Below are positions 9,088 through 20,736 of a DNA stretch of 64,000 nucleotides, piece after piece. The translations under genes and the position numbers were made by a program. Origin of the DNA: Aurantiacibacter spongiae (GTDB lineage: Bacteria; Pseudomonadota; Alphaproteobacteria; Sphingomonadales; Sphingomonadaceae). Positions within the stretch are counted from its first letter, which is position 1. Each line of letters opens with the position of its first letter. Under the pieces are notes generated by a model. The model was not told the DNA's origin, ran no database searches, and saw only the letters and a list, made by a program, of their open reading frames with translations. Where the stretch lies: assembly GCF_003815535.1 (NCBI RefSeq), contig NZ_RPFZ01000001.1:1674001-1738000 (forward strand). The letters are read 5' to 3'.

Positions 9088-10254
9088 GTGCGCGCCACCC
9101 CCGATTTCGATTTCGGCCTTTCGCAAGAGGCCATGATGATCCGCGAAAGCGTCGCCCGCTTCGCCGACGAGCGGATTGCCCCCATCGCCGCGAAGGTCGA
9201 TGCCGAGGACTGGTTCCCCGTCGAGCTATGGCCCGAGATGGGCGAGCTGGGCCTTCACGGCATGACGGTGAGCGAGGATGATGGCGGCACGGGGCTGGGC
9301 TATCTCGAACATCTGATCGCGGTCGAGGAAGTGAGCCGCGCCAGCGCATCGGTGGGTCTCAGCTACGGGGCCCATTCCAATCTGTGCGTCAACCAGATCG
9401 CCCGCTGGGGCACGGCGGAGCAGAAGGCGAAGTACCTGCCCGGCCTCATCAGCGGAGAGCATGTCGGCTCGCTGGCGATGAGCGAGCCTGCCGCCGGTTC
9501 CGATGTCGTGTCGATGAAGCTGAAGGCCGAAGGCGTGCAGGGCGGATACCTGCTCAACGGCACGAAGTTCTGGATCACCAACGGGCACGCTGCGCAAACC
9601 CTGGTGGTCTATGCCAAGACCGATCCCGAAGGCGGCAGCAGGGGCATCACCGCCTTCCTGATCGAAAAGGGCATGGACGGCTATCACCCCGGCCAGAAGA
9701 TCGAGAAGATGGGCATGAAGGGGTCCATCACCAGCGAGCTGGTGTTCGAGGACTGCCTGGTACCCGAAGAGAACGTGCTGGGCGAAGTCGGCAAAGGCGT
9801 CGCCGTCCTGATGAGCGGTCTCGATTACGAGCGCGTGGTGCTGTCGGGGGTACAGCTCGGCATCATGCAGGCGTGCCTCGACACCGTCATCCCCTATGTC
9901 CGCGAACGCAACCAGTTCGGCAAGCGACTGGGCGACTTTCAGCTGATGCAGGCCAAGGTCGCCGACATGTACGTGGCCCTGCAATCGGCGCGCGCCTATG
10001 CCTATGCCGTCGCCCGGGCGTGCGACAACGACAAGACCACGCGGTTCGACGCGGCGGGCACGATCCTGCTGGCGAGCGAGAACGCCTTCCGCGTGGCGGG
10101 CGAGGCGGTGCAGGCGCTCGGCGGTGCGGGCTACACCACGGACTGGCCCGTCGAGCGCTATCTGCGCGACGCCAAGCTGCTCGACATCGGCGCGGGCACG
10201 AACGAGATCCGCCGCATGCTGATCGGGCGCGAGCTTATCGGCGCGGCGGACTGA
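9088..10254 (+). CDS. ivd: Isovaleryl-CoA dehydrogenase
   Basis: FAD enzyme oxidising isovaleryl-CoA to 3-methylcrotonyl-CoA in leucine breakdown. The 388 residues match the family length. Diagnostic stretches are GLSYGAHSNLCVNQI (about 91-105), the acyl-CoA dehydrogenase signature AMSEPAAGSDV, and LDYERVVLSG, whose Glu matches the catalytic base position typical of IVD rather than the C-terminal Glu of other acyl-CoA dehydrogenases. The C-terminal ALGGAGYTTDWPVERYLRDA is also typical. Start is GTG at 9088 with a good AAGGAGAG ribosome site 8 bases before. The next step enzyme subunit, mccB, lies 2.6 kb downstream with unrelated genes between. Confidence 0.93.
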   Translation: MRATPDFDFGLSQEAMMIRESVARFADERIAPIAAKVDAEDWFPVELWPEMGELGLHGMTVSEDDGGTGLGYLEHLIAVEEVSRASASVGLSYGAHSNLCVNQIARWGTAEQKAKYLPGLISGEHVGSLAMSEPAAGSDVVSMKLKAEGVQGGYLLNGTKFWITNGHAAQTLVVYAKTDPEGGSRGITAFLIEKGMDGYHPGQKIEKMGMKGSITSELVFEDCLVPEENVLGEVGKGVAVLMSGLDYERVVLSGVQLGIMQACLDTVIPYVRERNQFGKRLGDFQLMQAKVADMYVALQSARAYAYAVARACDNDKTTRFDAAGTILLASENAFRVAGEAVQALGGAGYTTDWPVERYLRDAKLLDIGAGTNEIRRMLIGRELIGAAD

Positions 10255-10257
10255 CCC

Positions 10258-11007
10258 TCAGTCCGCGGCCACCGGCGGTAGTGTCGGCGGGGCAGGTTCG
10301 GGCGCCGTCATCGCGCGCAATTCGTCCAGCGACAGCGGTTCGGACGGCAGGGCGAAGCGCGCGGGCGGGATCGGGTCGAACGACACGTCCGTCAGTTCCA
10401 TCGTCAGCATCCGCAGCAACGCGCCTTCCGCCAGCGTTTCCGCAATGTCGGCGTTGAGCATGGAGAACATCGTGCCGAGCGTCCCGGCATTGCGGAACAT
10501 GGAACCGTTCGCTGTCTGCATCGCCCGCCCGAGCGGCGCGAGCGCCGGATCGCGGCTGATGACCATCGAGGCATGGTGCGCCTCGCCGCCTTCTCCCACG
10601 GCCATGCCATAGGCCGTGCCCGTGCGGCCGTTGACCGTCTCATCCCCCATGGGGACGAGGTCCAGCGCCATTTCGTCATCGCCATGCACCGGAACCTCGG
10701 CGAAGAATTCGGCGTATTTCTCGTCGGCCAGGGCGGAGATGTCCGCCACGCGGGCCACCACGTCACGCCCCATGCCGCCGCCGACGGCATAGATGTCGTC
10801 GTCCATCACCAGGTAATAGCCGGGCTGGCTGCCCATCTGCAGACGGACATTGCCGGTCTCGTCCGCTTCCACCGTCATGCTCATGCGGATCGGAATGTTC
10901 TCGCCGACCATCTCGTAACGGCCCGCGACGTCGGCCTGGGCCGCGACCGGTATCATCGCCATAAGGGCGGCGCACACTATGGAGGCTGGGCGGTGCAATC
11001 TCGGCAT
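10258..11007 (-). CDS. Secreted protein of unknown function
   Basis: I do not recognise a family. The 249-residue product starts with a clear Sec signal peptide (hydrophobic ASIVCAALMAMIPVAAQA, cleavage likely after residue about 27), so it should be periplasmic. The rest is acidic and Met-rich, without Cys pairs or membrane helices, and ends in a Pro-rich tail (PEPAPPTLPP). The open frame runs further upstream, but the ATG at 11007 is the only one directly preceding a signal peptide. The 3' end is 3 bp from the convergent ivd stop. It follows the GH130-like gene on the same strand after 71 bp and may be cotranscribed with it. Confidence 0.7.
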   Translation of the reverse strand: MPRLHRPASIVCAALMAMIPVAAQADVAGRYEMVGENIPIRMSMTVEADETGNVRLQMGSQPGYYLVMDDDIYAVGGGMGRDVVARVADISALADEKYAEFFAEVPVHGDDEMALDLVPMGDETVNGRTGTAYGMAVGEGGEAHHASMVISRDPALAPLGRAMQTANGSMFRNAGTLGTMFSMLNADIAETLAEGALLRMLTMELTDVSFDPIPPARFALPSEPLSLDELRAMTAPEPAPPTLPPVAAD

Positions 11008-11078
11008 GGCTCGAACCCTTCGGTGATCGCCGCGCATTGTGCGCCCGGCAATGGCGCGCCGCAAGCCCTTGTCGCGCC

Positions 11079-12041
11079 TCAGCTTCGCCGCACCAGCGCG
11101 CGGGCCAGCTTCTTGTCCTCCAGCGAGTAATACAGCCAGACCTGCCCACCCACGCTGACGCAACTGGCAGCAAAGGCGATGTCGGTGGCGGCGCGGTCGT
11201 CGCTGGGCGGGGGCACGACGAGCGGCATGATACCGCGATCGACGACCGCCAGACAATCGGCGGAAAAGGCGATCCAGCCAATGCGCCAGCGCGCGTCGCG
11301 GGTCGCGCCATTGTAGAACATGACCGGCATTTCCGGATCGTCCATCAGCAGCGGTCCGGTGGAAAGGTGCCAGTTGTCCCAGCTGTCCTCGCGCGGCATG
11401 AAGGGGCTGGGCCGGAAGGTCCACGGACCCGCGACGTCGCGGCCCGTGGCCAGTCCGATACGCGACGCATCGCCAAAGGCGTATTCGAAGAACAGCCGCC
11501 ATTCGCCGCTCTGCGTGCGCTCGACCGTCGCTTCCTTCGTATTGCCCATCGTCTCGCTGGCGGCGAGTGCGACGCCGGCTTTCTCCAGCCGGTCGAGCGA
11601 GGGGCCACGGGCGTAGAACATCTGGCCGTGCGCCCTGTCCGCCCGAACGCCCGTGTAATAGACCGCGTAGCCGTCGTTCAGGCGGATGACGGTGGGATCC
11701 TCGATGCCGCCGATATCCTCGGCACCGGGACCGGGGATTATGGAAGGCGCGTCGAGCATCGCGAAACGGCCGCCATCCTCGCTCCATCCGCTCCAGGCGA
11801 GGCCGGTATCGGCCGCGGTCGAAGGATCTTTCGGCACCGCCCGCAGCATGATGCCGAAACGACCATCCGCTTCGCGCCAGACATAGGGCGACATGAAATC
11901 GCGCGCCATCAGTTCGGGAGGACCGATGATCTCGACCAGGTCGAGCGCTTCGACGTTGAAATCGATGGCGGTGGAGCGCGGGCGCACGTCATCCTTGCCA
12001 GCGCGCTCCATCGCCTGCGGATCGACGAACTGCGCAGTCAT
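11079..12041 (-). CDS. Glycoside hydrolase/phosphorylase-like five-bladed propeller protein (GH130/GH43-like)
   Basis: The 320-residue protein shows the repeated short beta-sheet pattern of the GH43/GH130 superfamily. Recognisable elements are [21 protein letters not shown] near residue 115 (the IEDPR-like motif of GH130 mannoside phosphorylases), [20 protein letters not shown], and [12 protein letters not shown]. There is no signal peptide, so it is cytosolic, which fits an intracellular phosphorylase better than a secreted hydrolase. The exact sugar cannot be told. ATG at 12041 overlaps the stop of the SDR gene upstream by four bases (ATGA), so the two are translationally coupled and may act on the same substrate. 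Confidence 0.65.
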   Translation of the reverse strand: MTAQFVDPQAMERAGKDDVRPRSTAIDFNVEALDLVEIIGPPELMARDFMSPYVWREADGRFGIMLRAVPKDPSTAADTGLAWSGWSEDGGRFAMLDAPSIIPGPGAEDIGGIEDPTVIRLNDGYAVYYTGVRADRAHGQMFYARGPSLDRLEKAGVALAASETMGNTKEATVERTQSGEWRLFFEYAFGDASRIGLATGRDVAGPWTFRPSPFMPREDSWDNWHLSTGPLLMDDPEMPVMFYNGATRDARWRIGWIAFSADCLAVVDRGIMPLVVPPPSDDRAATDIAFAASCVSVGGQVWLYYSLEDKKLARALVRRS

Positions 12042-12802
12042 GCCCCGGTGGCCTGGATGAGCGACAAGCCGCCGTCGATCACCATCTGCGCGCCGGTGAT
12101 GTAGCGTGCCTTGTCCGACGCGAGAAACACCGCGAGTCCGGCGACCTCGCTCGCCTCCCCGGCCCGGCCGAGCGGAATGTTCGCCTCCAGCCTGGCGCGG
12201 TAGGCGGCATCGTCCTGCGCGCGCGCGTTCATCGGCGTGAGGATCATGCCGGGCGCGATGGCATTGACGCGGATGCCGCGCGGCGCTTCCTCGATGGCCA
12301 GCGTGCGCACGAGGTTGGCGAGGCCGCCCTTGGCCGCGCAGTAATCGGCCCCTCCCTCGCGAACGGCGAAGGCGTGGATGGAACTGATGTGGACGATCGA
12401 CGCGTCGCCTGGCGCCTTCCCGCGGCCTGTCAGGAAGCGGCGCGAGGTGAGAAAGGCACCCGTCAGATCGGTGGCCACCAGCTTGTCCCACTGATCCGCG
12501 GCCATGTCGCGCACGGGCACGCCGCGCATGTTGAGGCCGGCGGAATTGACGAGCACGCTTGCCGTACCCCACCGGATCTCGATCTGCGCGAACGCGGTAT
12601 CGACAGAGTTTTGGTCCGCGACGTCGCATTGCACGGCAAGTCCGGTTCCGCCCGCCTTCTCGACCGCGCGAACGGTGGCGGCTGCCGCATCCGCGTCCTC
12701 GAAATAGAGGACGGCGACAGTGTCGCCTTCAGCGCCGAAAGCGGCGGCGCATGCCGCACCGATGCCCGACTCGGCCCCTGTGACGACGACGGTGCGCGGC
12801 AT
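12038..12802 (-). CDS. Short-chain dehydrogenase/reductase (glucose-dehydrogenase-like SDR)
   Basis: A classical SDR of 254 residues with the cofactor motif [11 protein letters not shown] near the N terminus, NSAGLN in the NAG position, and the catalytic Ser-Tyr-Lys set: HISSIH, then YCAAKGG with Tyr and Lys. The C terminus has the [11 protein letters not shown] loop common to glucose 1-dehydrogenase and FabG-like enzymes. ATG at 12802 is chosen; a TTG at 12817 would add five residues. It is coupled to the GH130-like gene by an ATGA overlap, suggesting sugar metabolism, but substrate is not determined. It is divergent from mccB (102 bp apart). Confidence 0.85.
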   Translation of the reverse strand: MPRTVVVTGAESGIGAACAAAFGAEGDTVAVLYFEDADAAAATVRAVEKAGGTGLAVQCDVADQNSVDTAFAQIEIRWGTASVLVNSAGLNMRGVPVRDMAADQWDKLVATDLTGAFLTSRRFLTGRGKAPGDASIVHISSIHAFAVREGGADYCAAKGGLANLVRTLAIEEAPRGIRVNAIAPGMILTPMNARAQDDAAYRARLEANIPLGRAGEASEVAGLAVFLASDKARYITGAQMVIDGGLSLIQATGA

Positions 12803-12904
12803 TGGCTTGTCCCTCAAAGACGCTTGCCGACAATCAATCCGCGAGCGGGCGACAGGGTCCGGGCGGCTTTGCTTTTTGGCGGGCCGCCGCTATCGGCAAG
12901 GGCC

Positions 12905-14506
12905 ATGACCGCACCTGTCCTTACCTCCACGCTCGATACCCAAGGCCCCGATGCGAAGGCGCGCGCCGCGCATAATCGCAAGCTGGCGAGGACGCTGCGC
13001 GACACGGTGGCCGAGGCCGCGCGCGGCGGCAGCGAGAAGCACCGGGAGCGCCATGTCGGGCGTGGCAAGTTGCTGCCGCGCGAGCGCGTTGAACGGTTGC
13101 TCGATCCCGGCTCGCCCTTCCTCGAGATCGGTCAGCTCGCCGCCAACGGCATGTATGGCGGCGACGTGCCGGGCGCCTCCATGATCGCGGGCATCGGGCG
13201 CGTCGGCGGGCGGCAGGTGATGATTGCGGCGAACGACCCCACCGTGAAGGGCGGCGCCTACTACCCGATGACCGTCAAGAAGCACCTGCGTGCGCAGGAG
13301 ATCGCCGAACAGAACCACCTGCCCTGCATCTACCTGGTCGACAGCGGCGGGGCGAACCTGCCCTATCAGGCGGAGGTCTTTCCCGACCGGGACCATTTCG
13401 GCCGCATCTTCTACAACCAGGCGCAGATGAGCGCGAAGGGCATTGCGCAGATCGCCTGCGTCATGGGCAGTTGTACGGCGGGCGGTGCCTATGTCCCGGC
13501 GATGAGCGACGAGAGCGTCATCGTGCGCGAGCAGGGCACCATCTTCCTCGCCGGCCCACCGCTGGTGAAGGCCGCGACCGGCGAGGAGATCAGTGCCGAG
13601 GATCTGGGCGGCGGCGCACTCCACGCGAAGAAATCCGGGGTCGTCGATCACCTGGCCGAGAACGACGAACATGCGCTCACCATCGTGCGCGACATCGTCT
13701 TTCATCTCGGGGCGGAATCGAAAGCTCAAGTGGACTTGAGGGAGCCGCGCGCACCGAAATACGGTGCCGAGGATCTCTACTCCATCATCCCCGAGGACGT
13801 GCGCGCGCCCTACGACGTGCACGAGGTAATCGCCCGGCTGGCGGACGGCAGCGAATTTCACGAATTCAAGGCCCAGTACGGCGCCACGCTCGTCTGCGGC
13901 TTTGCCCATATATGGGGCATGCCCGTAGCGATCCTGGCGAATAACGGCGTGCTGTTTTCCGAGAGCGCGCAGAAAGGCGCGCATTTCATCGAACTCGCCT
14001 GCCAGCGTGGCATTCCGCTGCTGTTCCTGCAGAACGTTTCTGGCTTCATGGTCGGCGGAAAGTACGAGGCCGAAGGCATCGCCAAGCACGGCGCGAAACT
14101 GGTGACGGCGGTCGCGACGGCGCAGGTGCCGAAGATCACCGTGGTCATCGGCGGCAGCTTCGGTGCGGGCAATTACGGCATGTGTGGGCGGGCCTATTCC
14201 CCGCGTTTCCTGTTCACCTGGCCCAATGCGCGCATTTCCGTGATGGGCGGGGAACAGGCGGCATCGGTCCTTGCCACCGTCCACCGCGATGCCGACACCT
14301 GGACCGAGGAGCAGGCCGAGGAATTCAAGGCGCCCATCCGCGAGAAATACGAAGCCGAGGGCAATCCCTATTACGCCACCGCCCGCCTGTGGGACGACGG
14401 CGTGATCGACCCGGTGCAGACGCGTGACGTGCTCGGTCTCAGCCTGTCCGCCTGCCTCGCGGCGCCGATCCCGCCGCGCCCGCAATTCGGCGTGTTCCGC
14501 ATGTGA
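12905..14506 (+). CDS. mccB: Methylcrotonyl-CoA carboxylase, carboxyltransferase (beta) subunit
   Basis: Transfers carboxyl from carboxybiotin to 3-methylcrotonyl-CoA, the leucine-degradation step after isovaleryl-CoA dehydrogenase. The 533 residues fit the family. The crotonase-like halves carry [17 protein letters not shown] (N-terminal oxyanion/acyl-CoA site) and [20 protein letters not shown] followed by [17 protein letters not shown], a combination typical of MCC-beta rather than propionyl-CoA carboxylase. ATG at 12905 is chosen over the much longer open frame because it lies directly before the conserved region. The biotin-bearing alpha subunit (mccA) and the hydratase and lyase of the pathway are not in this window. 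Confidence 0.93.
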   Translation: MTAPVLTSTLDTQGPDAKARAAHNRKLARTLRDTVAEAARGGSEKHRERHVGRGKLLPRERVERLLDPGSPFLEIGQLAANGMYGGDVPGASMIAGIGRVGGRQVMIAANDPTVKGGAYYPMTVKKHLRAQEIAEQNHLPCIYLVDSGGANLPYQAEVFPDRDHFGRIFYNQAQMSAKGIAQIACVMGSCTAGGAYVPAMSDESVIVREQGTIFLAGPPLVKAATGEEISAEDLGGGALHAKKSGVVDHLAENDEHALTIVRDIVFHLGAESKAQVDLREPRAPKYGAEDLYSIIPEDVRAPYDVHEVIARLADGSEFHEFKAQYGATLVCGFAHIWGMPVAILANNGVLFSESAQKGAHFIELACQRGIPLLFLQNVSGFMVGGKYEAEGIAKHGAKLVTAVATAQVPKITVVIGGSFGAGNYGMCGRAYSPRFLFTWPNARISVMGGEQAASVLATVHRDADTWTEEQAEEFKAPIREKYEAEGNPYYATARLWDDGVIDPVQTRDVLGLSLSACLAAPIPPRPQFGVFRM

Positions 14507-14598
14507 TCGGCGGGGCGGGGCTGACTGGTCCGCCGCTGCTTGAGTATCGTTCGGATCGGGGCTAATTTCCCGCGGAGGACGAAACGAGGAGCCCGACG

Positions 14599-15273
14599 AT
14601 GACCTTCGCACGAAGCGCCGCCGCAGGTCTTGCCCTGCTCGTCATCGCGACGGCCTGTTCTTCGGCCGATGGCGCCGGCTGGCGGGAGGCGGACATCATC
14701 GGGTCGGGCAATGTCGTCGAACGCCAGGTTGAGATCGGCAATTTCGACCGGATCGTGGCCAACGGTCCGGTAAGTGTCGAGGTCCGTCAGGGGCCCCGCC
14801 CCTCCGTCACGATCGAGGCGGAAGACAACATCGTGAACCTGATCGATGTCGATGTGAGCGGCGATACGCTCGTCATCGGTTCGCACGGATCGTGGTCCTC
14901 ACGCCGGGATGTCCGTGCCGTGGTCACCGCGCCGGGCCTGCGGGATATCGAGAAATTCGGCAGCGGCCGGGTCCGGGTGGTGGACTGGAATGCCGATAGC
15001 CTCGCGCTGTCGACGCATGGATCGGGCGGGATCACGCTTTCGGGCCGCATCGATACGCTGGCGCTGTCGACCGGTGGTTCCGGCAGCATAGATGCTGGCG
15101 AGGCAACGGTAAGAGACGCTACGGCCAGTACGCAGGGATCGGGAAGCATAACGCTTGGCGATCTCGACCGTCTGAGCGCGGCGGTCGCCGGGTCGGGCAG
15201 CATCCGGGCGGGGCGGGTTGGCCAATTGACGCAGTCGGACAGCGGATCGGGAAGTATCCGCGTCGCGAACTGA
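14599..15273 (+). CDS. Lipoprotein with DUF2807 (head GIN) beta-helix domain
   Basis: The 224-residue product has a lipoprotein signal peptide (ALLVIATAC, lipid-attachment Cys near residue 20). Then comes a DUF2807 right-handed beta-helix with repeated glycine/serine turns (GSGSI, GSGGI) every 15-20 residues. DUF2807 proteins are envelope proteins of unknown function. Asn-Phe-Asp-Arg near residue 50 and IVANGPVSVEVRQG match the usual start of this domain. ATG at 14599 with an AGGAG site nearby. The gene stands alone after mccB. Confidence 0.8.
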   Translation: MTFARSAAAGLALLVIATACSSADGAGWREADIIGSGNVVERQVEIGNFDRIVANGPVSVEVRQGPRPSVTIEAEDNIVNLIDVDVSGDTLVIGSHGSWSSRRDVRAVVTAPGLRDIEKFGSGRVRVVDWNADSLALSTHGSGGITLSGRIDTLALSTGGSGSIDAGEATVRDATASTQGSGSITLGDLDRLSAAVAGSGSIRAGRVGQLTQSDSGSGSIRVAN

Positions 15274-15326
15274 ACCCGGCACCCGCCGCGCGACTTCCGT
15301 ATTTTCGCCCCATTCTCGCCACGTTT

Positions 15327-15351
15327 GGAACAACATGGCTGCGTGATCGCT
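15327..15351 (+). promoter_or_regulatory. Weak EcfG-type promoter candidate
   Basis: GGAAC (15327-15331), 16 bp, then CGCT (15348-15351), upstream of the lipoprotein gene at 15382. The -35 matches the alphaproteobacterial EcfG consensus; the -10 differs from CGTT in one base. It is listed mainly because neighbouring small lipoprotein genes have better versions. Confidence 0.3.
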
Positions 15352-15381
15352 TCTTCACGGAACCACCACGGAGAAGACATC

Positions 15382-15954
15382 ATGCGTAACCTGTTGAAAT
15401 TCACCGCCGCAGCGGCGCCCCTGGCCCTGCTCGCCGCTTGCGGCAGCGACGAGCCGACGGACGACGTGACCGATGTCGCGGCCGCCCCCGCGACGTCCAC
15501 CGATGCCGGGATGACCGAACCCGGTCCAGCCACGCGCCTGTCGGATGCCGGCGACTATTCGGGCACCTACAACTACGCCAATTCCGACGGCACCACCTCC
15601 AGCCTCAGCCTCAATTCGTCGGACAACACCTATGAATATACCGGCAGCGACGGCAGCCCGCGCACCGGTACCTATACCGTCGATGACGACGGGTATCGCC
15701 TGACGATCGACGACTACAATGGCAGCCCCGGCTATTTCGCGATTTCGAACGGTGCGCTCTACCGGCTTCAGAACGATACCGCGATCGACGCCGATACCAT
15801 GGTCAGCGGCGAGCGTTACACGCGCGATGGCATGGACGGATCGACGAACAACAGCGCCATGGGTACGAACCCGAGCAACACGATGGCGGACGAAGAGCAG
15901 TTCTCCCGCGAGCCGGAGCTTGGCAGCCCGGTCGCGCCGCCGGCGAACGACTGA
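15382..15954 (+). CDS. Small acidic lipoprotein of unknown function
   Basis: A 190-residue protein with a lipoprotein signal (APLALLAAC, Cys near residue 20). The mature part is Asp/Thr/Ser-rich and begins with a low-complexity stretch. A central beta-rich region has repeated Tyr motifs (YSGTYNYANSDG, YEYTGSDG, GTYTVDDDGY) that look like a small beta-barrel or sheet fold. I do not recognise a family. ATG at 15382; a TTG-type extension upstream lacks a signal peptide. It is followed by a strong terminator and preceded by a weak EcfG-like promoter, so it may be a stress-induced single-gene unit. Confidence 0.7.
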   Translation: MRNLLKFTAAAAPLALLAACGSDEPTDDVTDVAAAPATSTDAGMTEPGPATRLSDAGDYSGTYNYANSDGTTSSLSLNSSDNTYEYTGSDGSPRTGTYTVDDDGYRLTIDDYNGSPGYFAISNGALYRLQNDTAIDADTMVSGERYTRDGMDGSTNNSAMGTNPSNTMADEEQFSREPELGSPVAPPAND

Positions 15955-15977
15955 CCCAAACCCGGCGAAAGACAGGA

Positions 15978-16007
15978 GGGGCGGCCCGCGACGGGTCGCC
16001 CCTTTTT
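15978..16007 (+). terminator. Rho-independent terminator after the lipoprotein gene
   Basis: Stem GGGGCG-G-CCCG with CGGG-T-CGCCCC (one mismatch), 3-base loop, then TTTTT. It is 24 bp downstream of the lipoprotein stop on the same strand, a textbook intrinsic terminator. Confidence 0.85.
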
Positions 16008-16032
16008 CCGTGCGTTGGCAGTACCATGGGCT

Positions 16033-16057
16033 GGAACGCCCCGGCCTGCCCAGTGTT
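16033..16057 (+). promoter_or_regulatory. EcfG-type stress promoter candidate
   Basis: GGAAC (16033-16037), 16 bp, TGTT (16054-16057), ending 40 bp before the ATG at 16098. One mismatch from GGAAC-N16-CGTT. Confidence 0.45.
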
Positions 16058-16097
16058 GATCGGCTAATGAGGGCGGGGTCCAGACTGGAGAAATCCG

Positions 16098-16901
16098 ATG
16101 GACCAGAACATATTGACCATCATCATCGTCATCGCGGTGATACTCATCGCCTTTGCCATCTGGGCGAGCATTCGCAAGAAGCGCACCGATCACCTGCGCG
16201 ACCAGTTCGGCGAGGAATACGACCGTACGCTCGAGGCACAGGGCGGGCGCGATGCCGCCGAAGCCAACCTAGAGGCCCGCGAGGAGCGGGTGAAGACCCT
16301 CGACATCCGCCCCCTGACCAGCGAGGAACACGCCCGCTTCGCCGACGAATGGCGGGAGGTGAAATCGGTCTTCGTCGACAGCCCGACGGAAGCCGTGCTC
16401 CACGCCGACCGGATGCTGGCGACGATGATGACGGCCAAGGGCTTTCCGATGGCCGACTTCGATCACCGGTTCGAGGATCTGACCGTCAACCATGCCGACG
16501 TCGCCCGCCACTACCGTGCGGGCCACGACATCGCCGACCGCCACAACACCGGGGAAACCACAACCGAGGACATGCGCCAGGCAATGAAGCATTACGAGGC
16601 GCTCTATGACAGGCTGGTGAGCGATGCCGAACGGGGCGCCTCGCCCGCGGCCACGACGGCGACCAGCGGCAGGGCGGAAAGCGGGGCGACCTCGCATCGA
16701 CCCACGCCCGTAACCGATACGATGAACACCCGCGCGACGGGCCGGCCCGCCAATGACGGAACGGTCACCGCCGATCTCGACGGCGACGGACATGCGGACA
16801 CCCGGGGGCGCGACCTCGACGGCGACGGGGACGCCGATATCGTTCGCCGCGACCGCGACGGCGATGGCCATGCGGACCGGGTGGAGATTCGCCGCGACTG
16901 A
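16098..16901 (+). CDS. Single-pass membrane protein with C-terminal EF-hand-like Asp-Gly repeats
   Basis: A 267-residue protein with an N-terminal membrane helix (TIIIVIAVILIAFAIWASI, about residues 7-25) followed by a basic stretch, so the N terminus is likely outside and the bulk cytoplasmic, or the reverse; topology is not certain. The middle (about 35-175) is helical and charged. The last about 45 residues hold three tandem DxDGDGxAD units, which resemble calcium-binding EF-hand or dockerin loops. The family is not known to me. ATG at 16098 follows an EcfG-like promoter. Convergent with gyrB across a hairpin. Confidence 0.75.
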   Translation: MDQNILTIIIVIAVILIAFAIWASIRKKRTDHLRDQFGEEYDRTLEAQGGRDAAEANLEAREERVKTLDIRPLTSEEHARFADEWREVKSVFVDSPTEAVLHADRMLATMMTAKGFPMADFDHRFEDLTVNHADVARHYRAGHDIADRHNTGETTTEDMRQAMKHYEALYDRLVSDAERGASPAATTATSGRAESGATSHRPTPVTDTMNTRATGRPANDGTVTADLDGDGHADTRGRDLDGDGDADIVRRDRDGDGHADRVEIRRD

Positions 16902-16908
16902 CGGCGTG

Positions 16909-16949
16909 GGAACGGGTCGTCGTTGCCGCAGAAAGCGACGGCCCGTTCC
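16909..16949. terminator. Inverted repeat between convergent genes, probable bidirectional terminator
   Basis: Arms GGAACGGG-TC-GTCG and CGAC-GG-CCCGTTCC (internal TC/GG mismatch), loop 13 bases. It fills the 51-bp gap between the convergent EF-hand-like gene and gyrB. No T-run follows on either strand, so termination efficiency is uncertain. Confidence 0.5.
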
Positions 16950-16952
16950 GCT

Positions 16953-20319
<3,367 letters not shown>

Positions 20320-20356
20320 GGCGAAGGCCCGGCCGATTCCCTGAACATACACGAAA

Positions 20357-20389
20357 ATGGCCGCCCGACGCTTTCGCGCGGGCGGCCAT
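20357..20389 (-). terminator. Rho-independent terminator of the small membrane peptide gene
   Basis: An 11-bp perfect stem (ATGGCCGCCCG with CGGGCGGCCAT, loop 20368-20378). On the minus strand it is followed by TTTTC. It lies 65 bp past the stop of the 27-residue ORF and defines the end of a short minus-strand transcript. It may also stop readthrough from the ZIP-like gene on the plus strand. Confidence 0.75.
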
Positions 20390-20454
20390 CGAACGGTCCG
20401 GGACTTCGGGGGATCGGGGGAGGAGCGTCGACCGGACCGATGCTTACCGGTGCC

Positions 20455-20538
20455 TCAGACGAGGATGCCGGTGAACAGCGTGGAGGAGATGACGATAGCC
20501 GCCACGGAGGCGGCGATGTTGGTGAGCACGTGACGCAT
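20455..20538 (-). CDS. 27-residue membrane peptide
   Basis: ATG at 20538 opens a 28-codon frame ending in TGA at 20455. The product is one hydrophobic helix (NIAASVAAIVISSTLFTGIL) with a short basic/His N terminus (MRHVLT), typical of small inner-membrane peptides. The support is indirect: an intrinsic terminator sits just downstream in the same orientation. Upstream is a 150-bp AT-rich promoter-like stretch shared with guaA, with the inverted repeat GTTGC-N7-GCAAC at 20651-20667. Codon third positions are mostly G/C as in the neighbours. The ribosome site is weak (GAAAG). Function unknown. Confidence 0.55.
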   Translation of the reverse strand: MRHVLTNIAASVAAIVISSTLFTGILV

Positions 20539-20736
20539 TGGAATTAACTTTCAAATCTTTGTGGAATGACGGGCGAAGCTGGTCCCCTGTCTGTGGGCGG
20601 GCAGATGGCGTGCGACACAAAATGTTGCAAATGCGAAATATATGACAAGTGTTGCGTGTTTTGCAACTTGACCATGATGGCCCGTGTTTCCGGTCGGCTG
20701 GACTTGCCGGTGGCTGCACGCCAAAGGCATGGCGTC

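Noticed and set aside
20624-20667. Fur box in the guaA/small peptide promoter (TTGCAAATGCGAA and TTGCGTGTTTTGCAA)
   Set aside because: Arms are short and irregular compared with the clean 37019 site; no iron-related gene is next to it.
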